A stretch of 64,000 nucleotides of DNA from positions 1 to 64,000 of the forward strand of contig CALHCI010000031.1 of the NCBI GenBank assembly GCA_937931165.1. Direction: 5' to 3'. The position numbers were made by a program, and so were the translations under genes. Under the pieces are notes generated by a model that ran no database searches, was not told the DNA's origin, and was given only the letters and a program-made list of their open reading frames with translations. Positions within the stretch are counted from its first letter, which is position 1. Each line of letters starts with the position of its first letter. Source of the stretch: an uncultured Granulosicoccaceae bacterium (lineage in GTDB: Bacteria > Pseudomonadota > Gammaproteobacteria > Granulosicoccales > Granulosicoccaceae). Of this stretch, positions 26,414-36,246 are shown one piece after another.

Positions 26414-26582
26414 TTGATCTAATCTGCACCGGGCAGACGTAGCAACCTGCAGCTATTCCTTATCGATGCAGAACCATATTTTCTGCACATTCAAGCAGAT
26501 ACAGTTCTTTAAGCTGGCTTAAACCGAAGCAGCGTGCCGCAGGTAAAAACTGACACCGGCGATTGCTGAGAAAAATAAAATA

Positions 26583-27983
26583 ATGAGACTGCTGATAAAA
26601 GTTTTACTGCCAATTCTGGTTATTGCTGCCTGCGTGTCGATAGCATACGTTGCGATAAACAATCGCCCCGAACCTCAAACACGCCCGCAATTTAAATCAA
26701 CCACCAGTATTGATGCGACACGTGTCAGCAGATCAGATTATCAGGTCACACTACAGACGCAGGGAACTGTAGCTGCAGCCAGGCAGGGATCTCTGGTGCC
26801 ACAGGTTGCCGGAGCCATCAGTCGTGTTGCACCAAACTTTGTGGTCGGTGGCGCTTTTCGTGCTGGCGATGTGCTGGTTGAAATAGATCCACGCGACTTT
26901 GAAATCGCAGTCACCCTTGCTGAAGCTACCTTTGCGCAGTCGCGCGCCGCACTCGCTGAAGAACAGGCTCGTGCAGACCAGGCACAGGCGGACTGGAAAC
27001 GCCTCGGACGTTCCGGTACACCATCAGAGCTCACCCTGAGGAAACCCCAGTTAGCCGCGGCAAGAGCCTCTCTGGAGGGGGCCAGAGCGCAGGTTGAGCG
27101 CGCACGCCTCGACCTCGACAGAAGCCGTATCACTGCAAGCTACGATGGCATTATCCGCGAGAAATTTGTCGATCTCGGGCAGTATGTCAACCGCGGTACT
27201 GTACTGGCGGAAATATACTCTACCGGATCTGCCGAAATTCGCCTGCCACTCAACAACCAGCAGCTCGGTTTTGTCGACCTTAACTCAAGCACCGACACAC
27301 CGGTAATATTGTCAGCAAGCGTTGCAGGCGCAAAGCACGAATGGCAGGCAACACTCACCAGAACGGACGGTGCAATAGATCCGACAAACAGGCAGCTCTT
27401 TGCTATCGCTGAGGTCACCAATCCGTTTCCGGTTGCCAGTGATCAGGCACCGCTTCGTATTGGCCAGTTTGTCCAGGCAGCAGTCACCGGTAAAACACTG
27501 AACGATGTGTTTGTCATACCTCGCTCGGCACTTCGAGAGGACCGCGAGGTACTGATTGTTGATGCGTTAAATACACTGCAGACCAGAGCAGTTGAGGTTA
27601 TCTGGAAGGATGCTGACGTTGCTGTTATTAATGAGGGATTAACAGAAGGCGACGTCCTCAGTCTGACTGCGCTCGGATCAGTCACCAACGGCACCCGCGT
27701 TCGCGCCACGATAGATGGCGAGGCACCACCCTCTGAACGCCCAACTGCTTCCCGCTCCGGAGACCGCCAAAACAGCGGCCAAACCACTGGCCAAACCACT
27801 GGCGAGAACGGTGCGCAAAGTAATGGTCCAGGCAGCGAGCAGACCGCTCGCCTTGAACGACTTAGACAACGAGTTGAAGCCGGTGAATCTTTACCGCCAC
27901 CGGTTGTAGCACGATTCAAAGCACGCCTTGAGGCCGGTCAACCCGTACCTCAATGGATGCGCGATTATCTGGCCAACAACTAA
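26583..27983 (+). CDS. RND efflux periplasmic adaptor (membrane fusion protein)
   Basis: This 466-residue protein has an N-terminal membrane anchor (residues 3-23), then a barrel-lipoyl-hairpin order: ARQGSLVPQVAGAISRVAPN (lipoyl half), a coiled hairpin rich in Ala/Glu/Arg (about residues 110-180), ASYDGIIREKFVDLGQYV (second lipoyl half), and beta-barrel and membrane-proximal domains. A Gly/Gln/Thr-rich linker and a helical tail follow. It links an RND pump to an outer-membrane channel. The pump gene starts 14 bases later. No TolC-like gene is adjacent. Confidence 0.92.
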   Translation: MRLLIKVLLPILVIAACVSIAYVAINNRPEPQTRPQFKSTTSIDATRVSRSDYQVTLQTQGTVAAARQGSLVPQVAGAISRVAPNFVVGGAFRAGDVLVEIDPRDFEIAVTLAEATFAQSRAALAEEQARADQAQADWKRLGRSGTPSELTLRKPQLAAARASLEGARAQVERARLDLDRSRITASYDGIIREKFVDLGQYVNRGTVLAEIYSTGSAEIRLPLNNQQLGFVDLNSSTDTPVILSASVAGAKHEWQATLTRTDGAIDPTNRQLFAIAEVTNPFPVASDQAPLRIGQFVQAAVTGKTLNDVFVIPRSALREDREVLIVDALNTLQTRAVEVIWKDADVAVINEGLTEGDVLSLTALGSVTNGTRVRATIDGEAPPSERPTASRSGDRQNSGQTTGQTTGENGAQSNGPGSEQTARLERLRQRVEAGESLPPPVVARFKARLEAGQPVPQWMRDYLANN

Positions 27984-27997
27984 CACGGAAGCCGACA

Positions 27998-30900
27998 ATG
28001 CATTCAATGATCGCATGGTTTACCCGCAACGGTGTTGCTGCCAATCTGCTGATGGCAGGCATCGTAGTATGGGGGCTGCACGCACTGTGGAATCGTATCC
28101 CGCTTGAAGTGTTCCCGTCGTTCGAACTTGACGTTGTCAACGTACGCGTACCGTTAAAAGGCGCATCACCGAGCGAAGTAGAAGAAGCCATTACTATTAA
28201 GGTTGAGGAAGCTGTACAGGACGTTCAGGGCATTAAGTCATTGTCGTCTACTTCTGCTGAGGGGCTTGGCACAGTCCGAATCGATATTAATTCCAACGCA
28301 GACATCGACAAAGTACTCGATGATGTAAAACAACGCGTCGATCAGATCAGCACGTTTCCTACAGATGCAGACGCGCCGGTCATCTACATCCCGGAACGGC
28401 AACGAGAAGTTATCAGTGTCATCATTGCCGGTGACTTGTCAGAAAAAGAGCTCAGACAACTCGGCAGCCGGGTACGCAACGAAATTGAAGCACTGCCTAA
28501 CGTCTCGCAGGTTAGTCTGTCAGGTGTCAGAGATTTTGAAATGGCTATCGAAATCAGTGAACAAACACTCAGCGAATATAACCTGACTTTCGGGGAAGTG
28601 GCCACAGCAATCAGAAATTCATCACTGGATTTATCCGCCGGCGCAATACGCACTGCAGGGGGAGAAGTGTTAATACGCACCGCCAATCAGGGTGAGACGG
28701 CAGAGGATTTCAGCAATATTGTTATCGTAAAAAACGCCGACGGCAGTCGCGTAACACTAAATGATCTGGCGACTATCAATGACGGCTTTGAAGAAAACGG
28801 ACTGGACCAGCGCTACAACAGCCGCAGCAGCATTGAAATTGACGTGTTTCGAGCAGGCAATCAAAGCGCAATTACGGTTGCCGATGAAGTAAAAAATTAC
28901 CTCGAAGAAGCCCGTTACACGATGCCTGAGAACGTCACACTCGATTACTGGCGTGATCGTTCAAGAATTGTTAAAGCACGTCTTGCCACGTTAAACAAAA
29001 GCGCTATTCAGGGCGGCTTGCTGGTGATTGTTTTACTCGCACTTTTTTTACGTTCGGCAGTAGCTTTCTGGGTTTTTATTGGGGTACCAGTTGCTTTTAT
29101 GGGTGGCCTGGCACTGATGCCGGAAATAGGTGTCACGATCAACCTGATCAGTTTATTCGCGTTTATTCTGGTACTCGGCATTGTAGTTGACGACGCGATT
29201 GTGACTGGAGAAAACATCTATACCCATATGCGACGAAATCCGAATGCAACGCAAGCGGCTATCAGCGGTGCACAGGAAGTGGCTATACCAGTGACGTTCG
29301 GTGTGCTCACAACAGTGGCTGCATTTGTACCGCTGTTAATGATAGAAGGCACACGCGGTAAAATATTCGCACAAATACCGATGATCGTTATTCCGGTATT
29401 GCTGTTTTCACTGGTAGAAACCAAACTGGTTCTGCCCGCACATATGAAGCACCTCAACTTCCATAAAGACACACGCCCCAACTTCTTTGCACGTATTCAA
29501 CACAAGATTGCAGACGGACTCGAGTGGGCAATAAAAAATCTCTACCAGCCGGCACTTGCCGCCTGTATGCGCCAGCGCTACCTGACACTTTCGGTATTTA
29601 TTGGCACCGCCATTATTGTATTCAGCCTGGTGAGCGCCGGATTTGTTAAGTTTATATTTTTCCCCCGAATACAAAGCGAAACAGCCAACGCTTCTTTAAC
29701 TATGCCAATTGGCACGCCTTTCGATGTGACGCAAAAACATATCAACAGCATTAATGAGGCCGCAGTGGCGCTGCAGCGGAAATATGTAGACGAGGACAGC
29801 GGCGACAGCGTCATTGAAAATATTATGGCAACCGCCGGTGCACAGGGAAGTTCAGCCGGTCAGTCCCACATCGGACGGGTGATGTTTGAAATCACTCCGC
29901 CTGAGGAACGCAGTTCGCCTGTCACCAGTCGGCAACTGGTCAGTGAATGGCGGCGCATGATTGGCGATATTCCAGGAGCAAAAGAAATTAACTATCGGGC
30001 TGAAATCGGTCGCGGTGGATCACCAATCAATATTCAACTTTCAGGGCAGAACTTTGAAACACTGCGAAGTGCTGCCACTCAGGTAAAGGAGGCGCTCGCC
30101 ACCTACCCGGGCATTGAAGATATCACCGACAGTTTCGATGGTGGCAAGCAGGAAATAAAACTCACTATACGACCACAGGCACAAGCGCTTGGTCTGTCCC
30201 TTGCCGACCTTGCCGAGCAGGTGCGTCAGGCATTCTTCGGGTTTGAAGTGCAAACTCTGCAACGAGACCGGGACGATGTTCGCGTGGTTGTACGACTCCC
30301 CGAGCAGGAACGTCAAACGCTCGATAGCCTGCAAAATATGCGAATTCGTACCCCCGACGGCAGCAGTGTTCCGTTTTCAGAAGTCGCAAACGCAACCATG
30401 GGGCGCGGCTTTGCCACCATTAAAAGAGTCGACAGACGACGCACCGTTGACATCGAAGCCGATGCCGACAAACAAACCGCCGACCTTGAAGGGATTAAAA
30501 GACAATTGAAGTTGCAGGTACCTGTCATTCTCGAGGCCTACCCCGATGTAAATTATACGCTCGAAGGCGAAGCGCGCGAACAACGCGATTCTTTCGGCAG
30601 TTTGCGCACTGGTCTGATGTTTGTACTGGCCGTTATATTTGCGTTACTGGCTATTCCGTTGCGATCATACTTTCAGCCAATACTGATCATGCTGGTCATT
30701 CCGTTTGGTGTCGTTGGCGCTATTCTCGGACATATGATTATGGGTATGAACCTGAGCATCATGAGTTACATGGGCATGCTGGCGCTGACCGGTGTTGTGA
30801 TCAATGACAGCCTGGTACTTGTTGACTACGTTAACAAACGCCGCGCGGAAGGCAATGCACTGTTTCATGCGGTCAGAATATCCGGCGTCGCAAGATTTCG

Positions 30901-31159
30901 AGCCATTCTGCTTACGTCGCTCACCACTTTCTTTGGATTAATGCCTTTGATATTTGAAAAAAGTACACAGGCCCAGTTTCTTATTCCAATGGCAGTATCA
31001 CTGGGCTTTGGTATTCTTTTCTCTACACTGGTGACACTGATACTGATACCAGTGAACTATATGGTGTTTGAGGATATTAAAACGGCTTTTAGAAAAATTT
31101 TCAGCCCACAACAAAAGAAGCGTACGCTACCCACCGTTGAAGTGCGCTCAGACTTCTGA
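27998..31159 (+). CDS. RND family efflux permease
   Basis: This 1053-residue protein has the RND layout: helix 1 near residues 12-30, a periplasmic porter domain, a block of six helices including the proton-relay aspartates in GIVVDDAIVTGENI, a second periplasmic domain, and a second helix block ending at about residue 1020. It is AcrB/MexB-like and proton-driven, with drug or lipid substrates. The ATG at 27998 follows GGAA by eight bases and places helix 1 correctly; the frame extends 15 codons upstream but overlaps the adaptor. Its 3' end overlaps the convergent sirtuin gene by 12 bases. Confidence 0.93.
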   Translation: MHSMIAWFTRNGVAANLLMAGIVVWGLHALWNRIPLEVFPSFELDVVNVRVPLKGASPSEVEEAITIKVEEAVQDVQGIKSLSSTSAEGLGTVRIDINSNADIDKVLDDVKQRVDQISTFPTDADAPVIYIPERQREVISVIIAGDLSEKELRQLGSRVRNEIEALPNVSQVSLSGVRDFEMAIEISEQTLSEYNLTFGEVATAIRNSSLDLSAGAIRTAGGEVLIRTANQGETAEDFSNIVIVKNADGSRVTLNDLATINDGFEENGLDQRYNSRSSIEIDVFRAGNQSAITVADEVKNYLEEARYTMPENVTLDYWRDRSRIVKARLATLNKSAIQGGLLVIVLLALFLRSAVAFWVFIGVPVAFMGGLALMPEIGVTINLISLFAFILVLGIVVDDAIVTGENIYTHMRRNPNATQAAISGAQEVAIPVTFGVLTTVAAFVPLLMIEGTRGKIFAQIPMIVIPVLLFSLVETKLVLPAHMKHLNFHKDTRPNFFARIQHKIADGLEWAIKNLYQPALAACMRQRYLTLSVFIGTAIIVFSLVSAGFVKFIFFPRIQSETANASLTMPIGTPFDVTQKHINSINEAAVALQRKYVDEDSGDSVIENIMATAGAQGSSAGQSHIGRVMFEITPPEERSSPVTSRQLVSEWRRMIGDIPGAKEINYRAEIGRGGSPINIQLSGQNFETLRSAATQVKEALATYPGIEDITDSFDGGKQEIKLTIRPQAQALGLSLADLAEQVRQAFFGFEVQTLQRDRDDVRVVVRLPEQERQTLDSLQNMRIRTPDGSSVPFSEVANATMGRGFATIKRVDRRRTVDIEADADKQTADLEGIKRQLKLQVPVILEAYPDVNYTLEGEAREQRDSFGSLRTGLMFVLAVIFALLAIPLRSYFQPILIMLVIPFGVVGAILGHMIMGMNLSIMSYMGMLALTGVVINDSLVLVDYVNKRRAEGNALFHAVRISGVARFRAILLTSLTTFFGLMPLIFEKSTQAQFLIPMAVSLGFGILFSTLVTLILIPVNYMVFEDIKTAFRKIFSPQQKKRTLPTVEVRSDF

Positions 31160-31876
31160 TTGTCGAATGAGTTTGTCTACGACCTCTGGAACCAACTCGG
31201 TGGCCGGACCGAAAAACGACTGATTAAAACTGCCTGGTGTATTTGATGCTTCCAGGTTGAGTTGCAGCGTATGTGCACCTGCATGCGCCGCCTGCTGTGC
31301 AAAGCCAGCAGCGGGGTAAACATTACCGGATGTACCGATAGATATAAACAGATCACATTGCATTAGTGCCTGCTGTATTCGATCCATTTCAAACGGCATT
31401 TCACCAAACCAGACAATATGCGGTCTGAGCGATCCCTGAGTACCACAATGGTCGCAATGATCTTCGACAGACAAATCTTTCACACAATCTGCCACCGTGC
31501 AACACGATGTACAACGGCTTTTCAGTAATTCCCCATGCATATGAACCAGAGACTGACTACCTGCACGCTCGTGAAGATCATCTATGTTTTGCGTAACAAG
31601 AGTAAATGAACCAGTGTGAGTTGCTTCCAGTTTTGCCAGCGCTACATGCGCTGCGTTCTCACTGATATCACTGCCAAGGAGTTGTTGTCTGCGTGAATTG
31701 TAAAACCGTTGCACCAGCGCCGGGTCTTTTTTAAAACCCTCAGGCGTCGCCACCTCATCAATTTTATGTGCTTCCCATAAGCCATCGCTGGCGCGGAAAG
31801 TTTGGATACCGGACTCTGCAGATATGCCGGCGCCGGTCAGTACAACGATTGAACGATAGGTTGAACGCAGATCCAT
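31148..31876 (-). CDS. cobB: Sir2-family NAD-dependent protein deacylase (SIRT5/CobB-like)
   Basis: This 242-residue protein has GAGISAESGI (NAD site), TQNIDDLHERAG, the catalytic histidine in HMHGEL (H114) and a zinc site from two CxxC pairs (C122/C125 and C141/C144). Tyr59 and Arg62 in the FYNSRR segment match the acyl-pocket Tyr/Arg of SIRT5-type enzymes, so removal of succinyl or malonyl groups as well as acetyl is likely. The start is ATG at 31876. The upstream lipoprotein gene is four bases away, so they may be co-transcribed. Confidence 0.92.
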   Translation of the reverse strand: MDLRSTYRSIVVLTGAGISAESGIQTFRASDGLWEAHKIDEVATPEGFKKDPALVQRFYNSRRQQLLGSDISENAAHVALAKLEATHTGSFTLVTQNIDDLHERAGSQSLVHMHGELLKSRCTSCCTVADCVKDLSVEDHCDHCGTQGSLRPHIVWFGEMPFEMDRIQQALMQCDLFISIGTSGNVYPAAGFAQQAAHAGAHTLQLNLEASNTPGSFNQSFFGPATELVPEVVDKLIRQSEV

Positions 31877-31880
31877 TGAC

Positions 31881-32669
31881 TCAGTATTTGATTGCTCCGG
31901 GCAAACTTTTCGCTACCTGCCGCCACAGATGATCGAGTGTTACGTCTTTACCAGGCGCTTTTGGATGCTTTAGATCACTGCCGTGCCTTATGCGGTTGGT
32001 TACACCGTTTGCAATGGCAGCCAGCAGTGAGTTACCCACGTATCGGACACCGCCTTCTTCAGTAGCGAGCATCGTGTTTTGATCATCACTGCTGAATTCT
32101 TCTTCAAACACCTTCTGACCACCACGGGTGTCATAGACCTCAATGCGGATCAGGTTGAGTCGCACAGTGTGCAATCTCACCTGCTCGTAGTCGTCGAGTT
32201 CGTAATTGCTCGGACCAGGCCTGGGTCGAACCTCCGCAGGCAATTCAACCACCTGATCCACCGGTGCAATGGTTGCCAGCATCAGGTAACGCCGTCGCAA
32301 CTGAGCTGTTTCGATTTGCCTCAATGCGCGGTTGCTGAGTTCACCCTCAAGACGATAGCTGTTGATCAGTTCTGAAAATCCATCACCGACACGCGCGGAC
32401 ACATAACCGTAGCTGTCGAGCTTACCAGTGAGATCCGGGTTGAATTCGAGAATGGCTGAGGCGAGTTTATCGGTGTAACGCTGTCTTTGGTACGGCTTTA
32501 AGGCAGACGTCGCCCCGCTGTTGACCACAAACCCGACAGCAAGCCCGTCGGCGTAGCTACCGCGCTGAAAACCGGTGCGTGGATCAACCGGATCATGGGC
32601 GCACCCAGCGCTAAACGCCACAATCGCGAGTAGAGTCGCGCCAAGGCCAACTGGTCTAATTTGAAGCAT
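31881..32669 (-). CDS. Lipoprotein of unknown function, 262 residues
   Basis: The protein starts MLQIRPVGLGATLLAIVAFSAGCAHDP; FSAGC is a lipobox, so it is anchored through Cys23. The mature part has about 100 residues with SYGYVSARVGDGFSEL, then a beta segment LHTVRLNLIRIEVYD typical of lipoproteins that assist export or assembly. No family is recognised. The ATG at 32669 gives the standard signal peptide; the frame continues seven codons upstream. It precedes the sirtuin gene by four bases. Confidence 0.72.
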   Translation of the reverse strand: MLQIRPVGLGATLLAIVAFSAGCAHDPVDPRTGFQRGSYADGLAVGFVVNSGATSALKPYQRQRYTDKLASAILEFNPDLTGKLDSYGYVSARVGDGFSELINSYRLEGELSNRALRQIETAQLRRRYLMLATIAPVDQVVELPAEVRPRPGPSNYELDDYEQVRLHTVRLNLIRIEVYDTRGGQKVFEEEFSSDDQNTMLATEEGGVRYVGNSLLAAIANGVTNRIRHGSDLKHPKAPGKDVTLDHLWRQVAKSLPGAIKY

Positions 32670-32742
32670 GATGGTCCAGATTTGAAACAAAACCCAAAAG
32701 ATAGTCGATTTGACCGACTAAAACCATCATGACTTGTTACAT

Positions 32743-32762
32743 CTGCCGCCGCATTGCGGCAG
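32743..32762 (-). terminator. Possible weak terminator hairpin
   Basis: A perfect 7-bp stem (CTGCCGC / GCGGCAG) with a six-base loop lies 43 bases downstream of the DUF2892 gene. No T tract follows on either strand. A second, weaker hairpin (TAGTCG / CGACTA, 32702-32720) is followed on the minus strand by TCTTTT. One or both may attenuate transcription into the lipoprotein gene. Confidence 0.3.
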
Positions 32763-32804
32763 AAACTACCACTAAACCAGCAAACTGGTCTGTGCTGCTG
32801 GTGC

Positions 32805-33038
32805 TTATAGTGTGTCGTGCTTAAGGAAGGCGTAGATCGGGCAAATGCCGAAATAAACAGTCGCCAGGATGATCAGGCCGATCACCAGCCACAACTTGGA
32901 ACCAAAGATTCCTACCAGCAACAATGCACCACCGGCGCCAAGGCGGACGTTTTTGTCCGTGGAGCCAATATTTTTGACCATATCCGGCAATTTCTTGCCA
33001 CCAGATTCGACTTTCTTAACGTTTGAAGATTCTTCCAT
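32805..33038 (-). CDS. DUF2892 (YgaP-like) inner-membrane protein
   Basis: This 77-residue protein has a basic, charged N-terminus, then NIGSTDKNVRLGAGGALLL and two membrane helices (about residues 33-68) with GICPIYAFLKHDT at the end. This is the DUF2892 pattern, the same as the membrane part of rhodanese YgaP. Here the rhodanese domain is absent. The extended N-terminus (VKKVESGGKKLP) is longer than in the usual 65-residue form. Its function is unknown. Confidence 0.85.
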   Translation of the reverse strand: MEESSNVKKVESGGKKLPDMVKNIGSTDKNVRLGAGGALLLVGIFGSKLWLVIGLIILATVYFGICPIYAFLKHDTL

Positions 33039-33173
33039 TGGTATGTCCTTGATTTGATTAACTTGTTACACCGGATATGGCTCGCCGGCAAACACACTAT
33101 TCTATCGCGAAAATTCCAATCGCTGTGAAGTTTTGACGATTTTTTAAGGTTTGGCGCTAATTGCAACCGTTTT

Positions 33174-34382
33174 TCAGGATCTGCGGCGCGCGGCAATCCG
33201 CATGCGCAGGGCGTTAAGCTTGATGAAACCTTCGGCATCACGCTGATGGTAGGCGCCACCGTCATCTTCGAAAGTGGCCACCTTTTCGTCGAACAGGGAG
33301 TCGTCTGACTGTCGGCCGGTCACGCTGATCCCGCCTTTGTAAAGTTTCAGTCTTACCGTTCCATTAACATACTGCTGGGAGTTGTCGATTGCCGCCTGCA
33401 GCATCAGTCGCTCAGGACTCCACCAGTAACCGTTGTAAATAATACTCGCGTAACGCGGCATCAATTCATCTTTAAGGTGGGCAACCTCACGGTCCAGCGT
33501 CAGGGACTCCATCGCCCGGTGCGCCTTCAGCATGATTGTGCCGCCAGGAGTTTCATAGCAGCCACGCGACTTCATACCGACGTAGCGGTTTTCGACAATA
33601 TCGTCGCGCCCGATGCCATGCTCGCCGCCAATGCGGTTAAGTTCGGTAAGGACTTGCGCCGGCGTCATCGATTTTCCGTCCAGAGCGATGATGTCGCCAC
33701 CAGCAAACGTCAGACTAAGCTCACGGGGTTGATCCGGGGCGTCTTCAGGGGAGACTGTCCAGCGCCACATATCAGACTCTGCTTCAACCCACGGGTCTTC
33801 GAGCTGATCGCCCTCGTAGGAGATGTGCAACAGGTTGGCATCCATTGAGTACGGCGACTTGCCCTCGCGCTTACCTTCGATAGGAATCTGGCGTTCGGCA
33901 GCGTAGGCGAGCAGTTTTTCCCGCGAGTTCAAATCCCATTCACGCCACGGCGCGATGACTTTGACATCAGGAGACAACGCATAGGCGCCAAGCTCGAAAC
34001 GAACCTGATCGTTGCCCTTGCCAGTCGCACCGTGGGAAATCGCATCAGCGCCGGTTTGCGCGGCAATCTCAACCAGCCGCTTGGCAATCAGCGGTCGGGC
34101 AATGGAAGTTCCAAGCAGGTACTCGCCTTCGTAAATGGTGTTGCAGCGCATCATCGGATAGACAAAATCGCGAACGAACTCCTCGCGCAGATCTTCGATA
34201 AATATTTCTGACACACCGAGCATTTGCGCTTTCTCACGCGCCGGCTCGACTTCTTCGCCCTGCCCCAGGTCAGCGGTAAAAGTCACCACTTCGCATTCAT
34301 ATTCGTCCTGCAGCCAACGCAGAATTACCGATGTGTCCAGACCACCGGAGTAGGCAAGCACTACCTTATTTACAGAGCTCAT
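33174..34382 (-). CDS. argG: Argininosuccinate synthase
   Basis: This 402-residue enzyme has the N-type ATP-pyrophosphatase motif [10 protein letters not shown] (residues 9-18), [15 protein letters not shown] and the citrulline/aspartate-binding [17 protein letters not shown]. The length is that of type I enzymes. It condenses citrulline and aspartate with ATP to argininosuccinate, the penultimate step of arginine synthesis. The gene is alone; argH and the other arg genes are not in the window. It is divergent from gltA with a 310-base gap. Confidence 0.97.
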   Translation of the reverse strand: MSSVNKVVLAYSGGLDTSVILRWLQDEYECEVVTFTADLGQGEEVEPAREKAQMLGVSEIFIEDLREEFVRDFVYPMMRCNTIYEGEYLLGTSIARPLIAKRLVEIAAQTGADAISHGATGKGNDQVRFELGAYALSPDVKVIAPWREWDLNSREKLLAYAAERQIPIEGKREGKSPYSMDANLLHISYEGDQLEDPWVEAESDMWRWTVSPEDAPDQPRELSLTFAGGDIIALDGKSMTPAQVLTELNRIGGEHGIGRDDIVENRYVGMKSRGCYETPGGTIMLKAHRAMESLTLDREVAHLKDELMPRYASIIYNGYWWSPERLMLQAAIDNSQQYVNGTVRLKLYKGGISVTGRQSDDSLFDEKVATFEDDGGAYHQRDAEGFIKLNALRMRIAARRRS

Positions 34383-34692
34383 TAAGTTTTGTTCGATCCA
34401 GGAAAGTAACGATATTTTACTCTGCCGGGCGGGCAGAGGTCGCCAGAGTGAAAAAAGAAGTCCTTAATTTTACATGTCCTGCCGATTCAGCAATAGTGCG
34501 GCTGTTGCTGCCGTCGGACGCTATATTAAAAAAAGCAATATTGAATATATTCAATATTTAGCAATACATGGCATATACTCTGCGAATTGTACCCTTATTT
34601 TTTCGAATTATTACCGACAACTTGGGTCCAGCGCCCCGCCACCCTTGCAAGGCGTTCGCGGCGTTTTCCAATGAGACCGGAATGCTCAAATC
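34383..34692. promoter_or_regulatory. argG-gltA divergent regulatory region with 22-bp perfect palindrome
   Basis: The region contains a perfect inverted repeat at 34537-34558, with half-site AATATTGAATA and its exact complement, no spacer. A TATACT hexamer at 34574-34579 could be the gltA -10 element, with the palindrome covering the -35 position. This arrangement suits a dimeric regulator acting on gltA. I see no ARG box that I could place with confidence, and no gene in this interval. Confidence 0.5.
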
Positions 34693-35973
34693 ATGACAAA
34701 TAAAAAAATTACCTTAACCGACTCTGATGGCAAATCCAGTGAGTTCGACGTTCTGGAGGGTACCCACGGGCCCGGCTGTATTGCTATTTCAGATCTGTAC
34801 AAAAAAACCGGCCATTTCACTTATGACCCGGGCTACGGCGCTACAGGCAGCTGCAAAAGTGCGATCACTTTCATTGATGGCGAAAAGGGTGTTCTGTTAC
34901 ACCGGGGTTATCCGATTGAGCAGCTGGCGGAAAAAAGCTCCTACCTGGAAGTCTGCTATTTACTGCTGAACGGCGAGCTGCCGAATAAATCTGAATTTGG
35001 CGAATTCGCTGACACCATCAAAACCCACACCATGGTGCACGAGAACATTCGCGACTTTATCAATGGGTTTCGCTACGACGCACATCCGATGGCGATGCTG
35101 GTCGGCACCGTCGGCGCGCTTTCGTCGTTTTATCACGACTCTATTGATATCAATAACCCGGAGCATCGGGTTATCTCGGCACACAGACTGATTGCCAAGC
35201 TCCCGACTATCGCCTCCTACTGCTACAAGCACCATCGCGGTCAACCATTCATGTATCCGGATAACAGCGTCGGCTATGTCGAGAATTTCATGCAAATGAT
35301 GTTCGCGGTACCGGCGCAGCAGTACACGCACAATCCGGTTGCTGCCAAAGCACTCGAAGTGATGATGATCCTGCACGCAGACCACGAACAAAACGCCAGC
35401 ACCTCGACTGTCAGGCTGGCCGGCAGCTCGGGTGCCAACCCTTTTGCATCGATCGCGGCGGGTATTGCCAGTCTTTGGGGGCCGGCACATGGCGGCGCTA
35501 ACGAGGCGGTGATCAATATGCTGGAAAATATCTATCATTCCGGCGAAACCATTGAAACCACCATTGCCAGAGCGAAAGACAAAAACGATCCGTTCAGATT
35601 AATGGGCTTTGGCCACCGGGTTTACAAGAACTTCGATCCGCGCGCCAAGATTATTGCCGGGCTTTGTCACGAGCTGCTCGATGACCTCGATGGTGATCAG
35701 CCGATGTTCAAACTGGCACTGGAACTTGAAAAAGCCACCCTTGAAGACGACTACTTCCAGGAGCGCCGGTTGTACCCGAATGTCGATTTCTACTCCGGCA
35801 TTATCATGCGCGCACTGAACATTCCGATGAACATGTTTACGGTAATGTTTGCCATGGCACGCACTGTAGGCTGGATATCGCACTGGCTCGAAATGCACAG
35901 CGACCCGGAATTCAGAATCGGACGCCCACGTCAGATCTACACCGGTCACGCCAAACGCGATTACCCGTCCTGA
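34693..35973 (+). CDS. gltA: Citrate synthase
   Basis: This 426-residue enzyme has the two catalytic histidine motifs, [11 protein letters not shown] and [15 protein letters not shown], plus HRGYPIEQL near the N-terminus. E. coli GltA has 427 residues, so this is the hexameric proteobacterial type often inhibited by NADH. It condenses oxaloacetate and acetyl-CoA, starting the citric acid cycle. It is monocistronic with a clear terminator downstream. The ATG at 34693 gives [15 protein letters not shown]. Confidence 0.98.
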   Translation: MTNKKITLTDSDGKSSEFDVLEGTHGPGCIAISDLYKKTGHFTYDPGYGATGSCKSAITFIDGEKGVLLHRGYPIEQLAEKSSYLEVCYLLLNGELPNKSEFGEFADTIKTHTMVHENIRDFINGFRYDAHPMAMLVGTVGALSSFYHDSIDINNPEHRVISAHRLIAKLPTIASYCYKHHRGQPFMYPDNSVGYVENFMQMMFAVPAQQYTHNPVAAKALEVMMILHADHEQNASTSTVRLAGSSGANPFASIAAGIASLWGPAHGGANEAVINMLENIYHSGETIETTIARAKDKNDPFRLMGFGHRVYKNFDPRAKIIAGLCHELLDDLDGDQPMFKLALELEKATLEDDYFQERRLYPNVDFYSGIIMRALNIPMNMFTVMFAMARTVGWISHWLEMHSDPEFRIGRPRQIYTGHAKRDYPS

Positions 35974-36045
35974 TGATCGGTCAGGTGGTCATCGCTGTTT
36001 CGCTGCAAACGACTAACTGACATCTGATCCGGCAATGGCACCAGA

Positions 36046-36074
36046 AAACCAGGCAATCAGCCTGGTTTTTTTTT
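36046..36074 (+). terminator. Rho-independent terminator of gltA
   Basis: A 9-bp stem AAACCAGGC / GCCTGGTTT with an AATCA loop runs into an uninterrupted T tract at 36066-36074. It lies 72 bases after the gltA stop. Confidence 0.92.
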
Positions 36075-36246
36075 GCCAGAGTGACCAAAATCAATCAAAT
36101 GTAAATCACTGACAACTTACAACAGAGTGCGTAACCTGAAAAATTGTGATTCTGATCTATTCTCAAGTGACAGGCCAAGGCGGCGATAAGCCTTCTATAA
36201 CCACAATAAACATCCGGTAGACAGTTCCGGAGAAGACGGCACTTAA

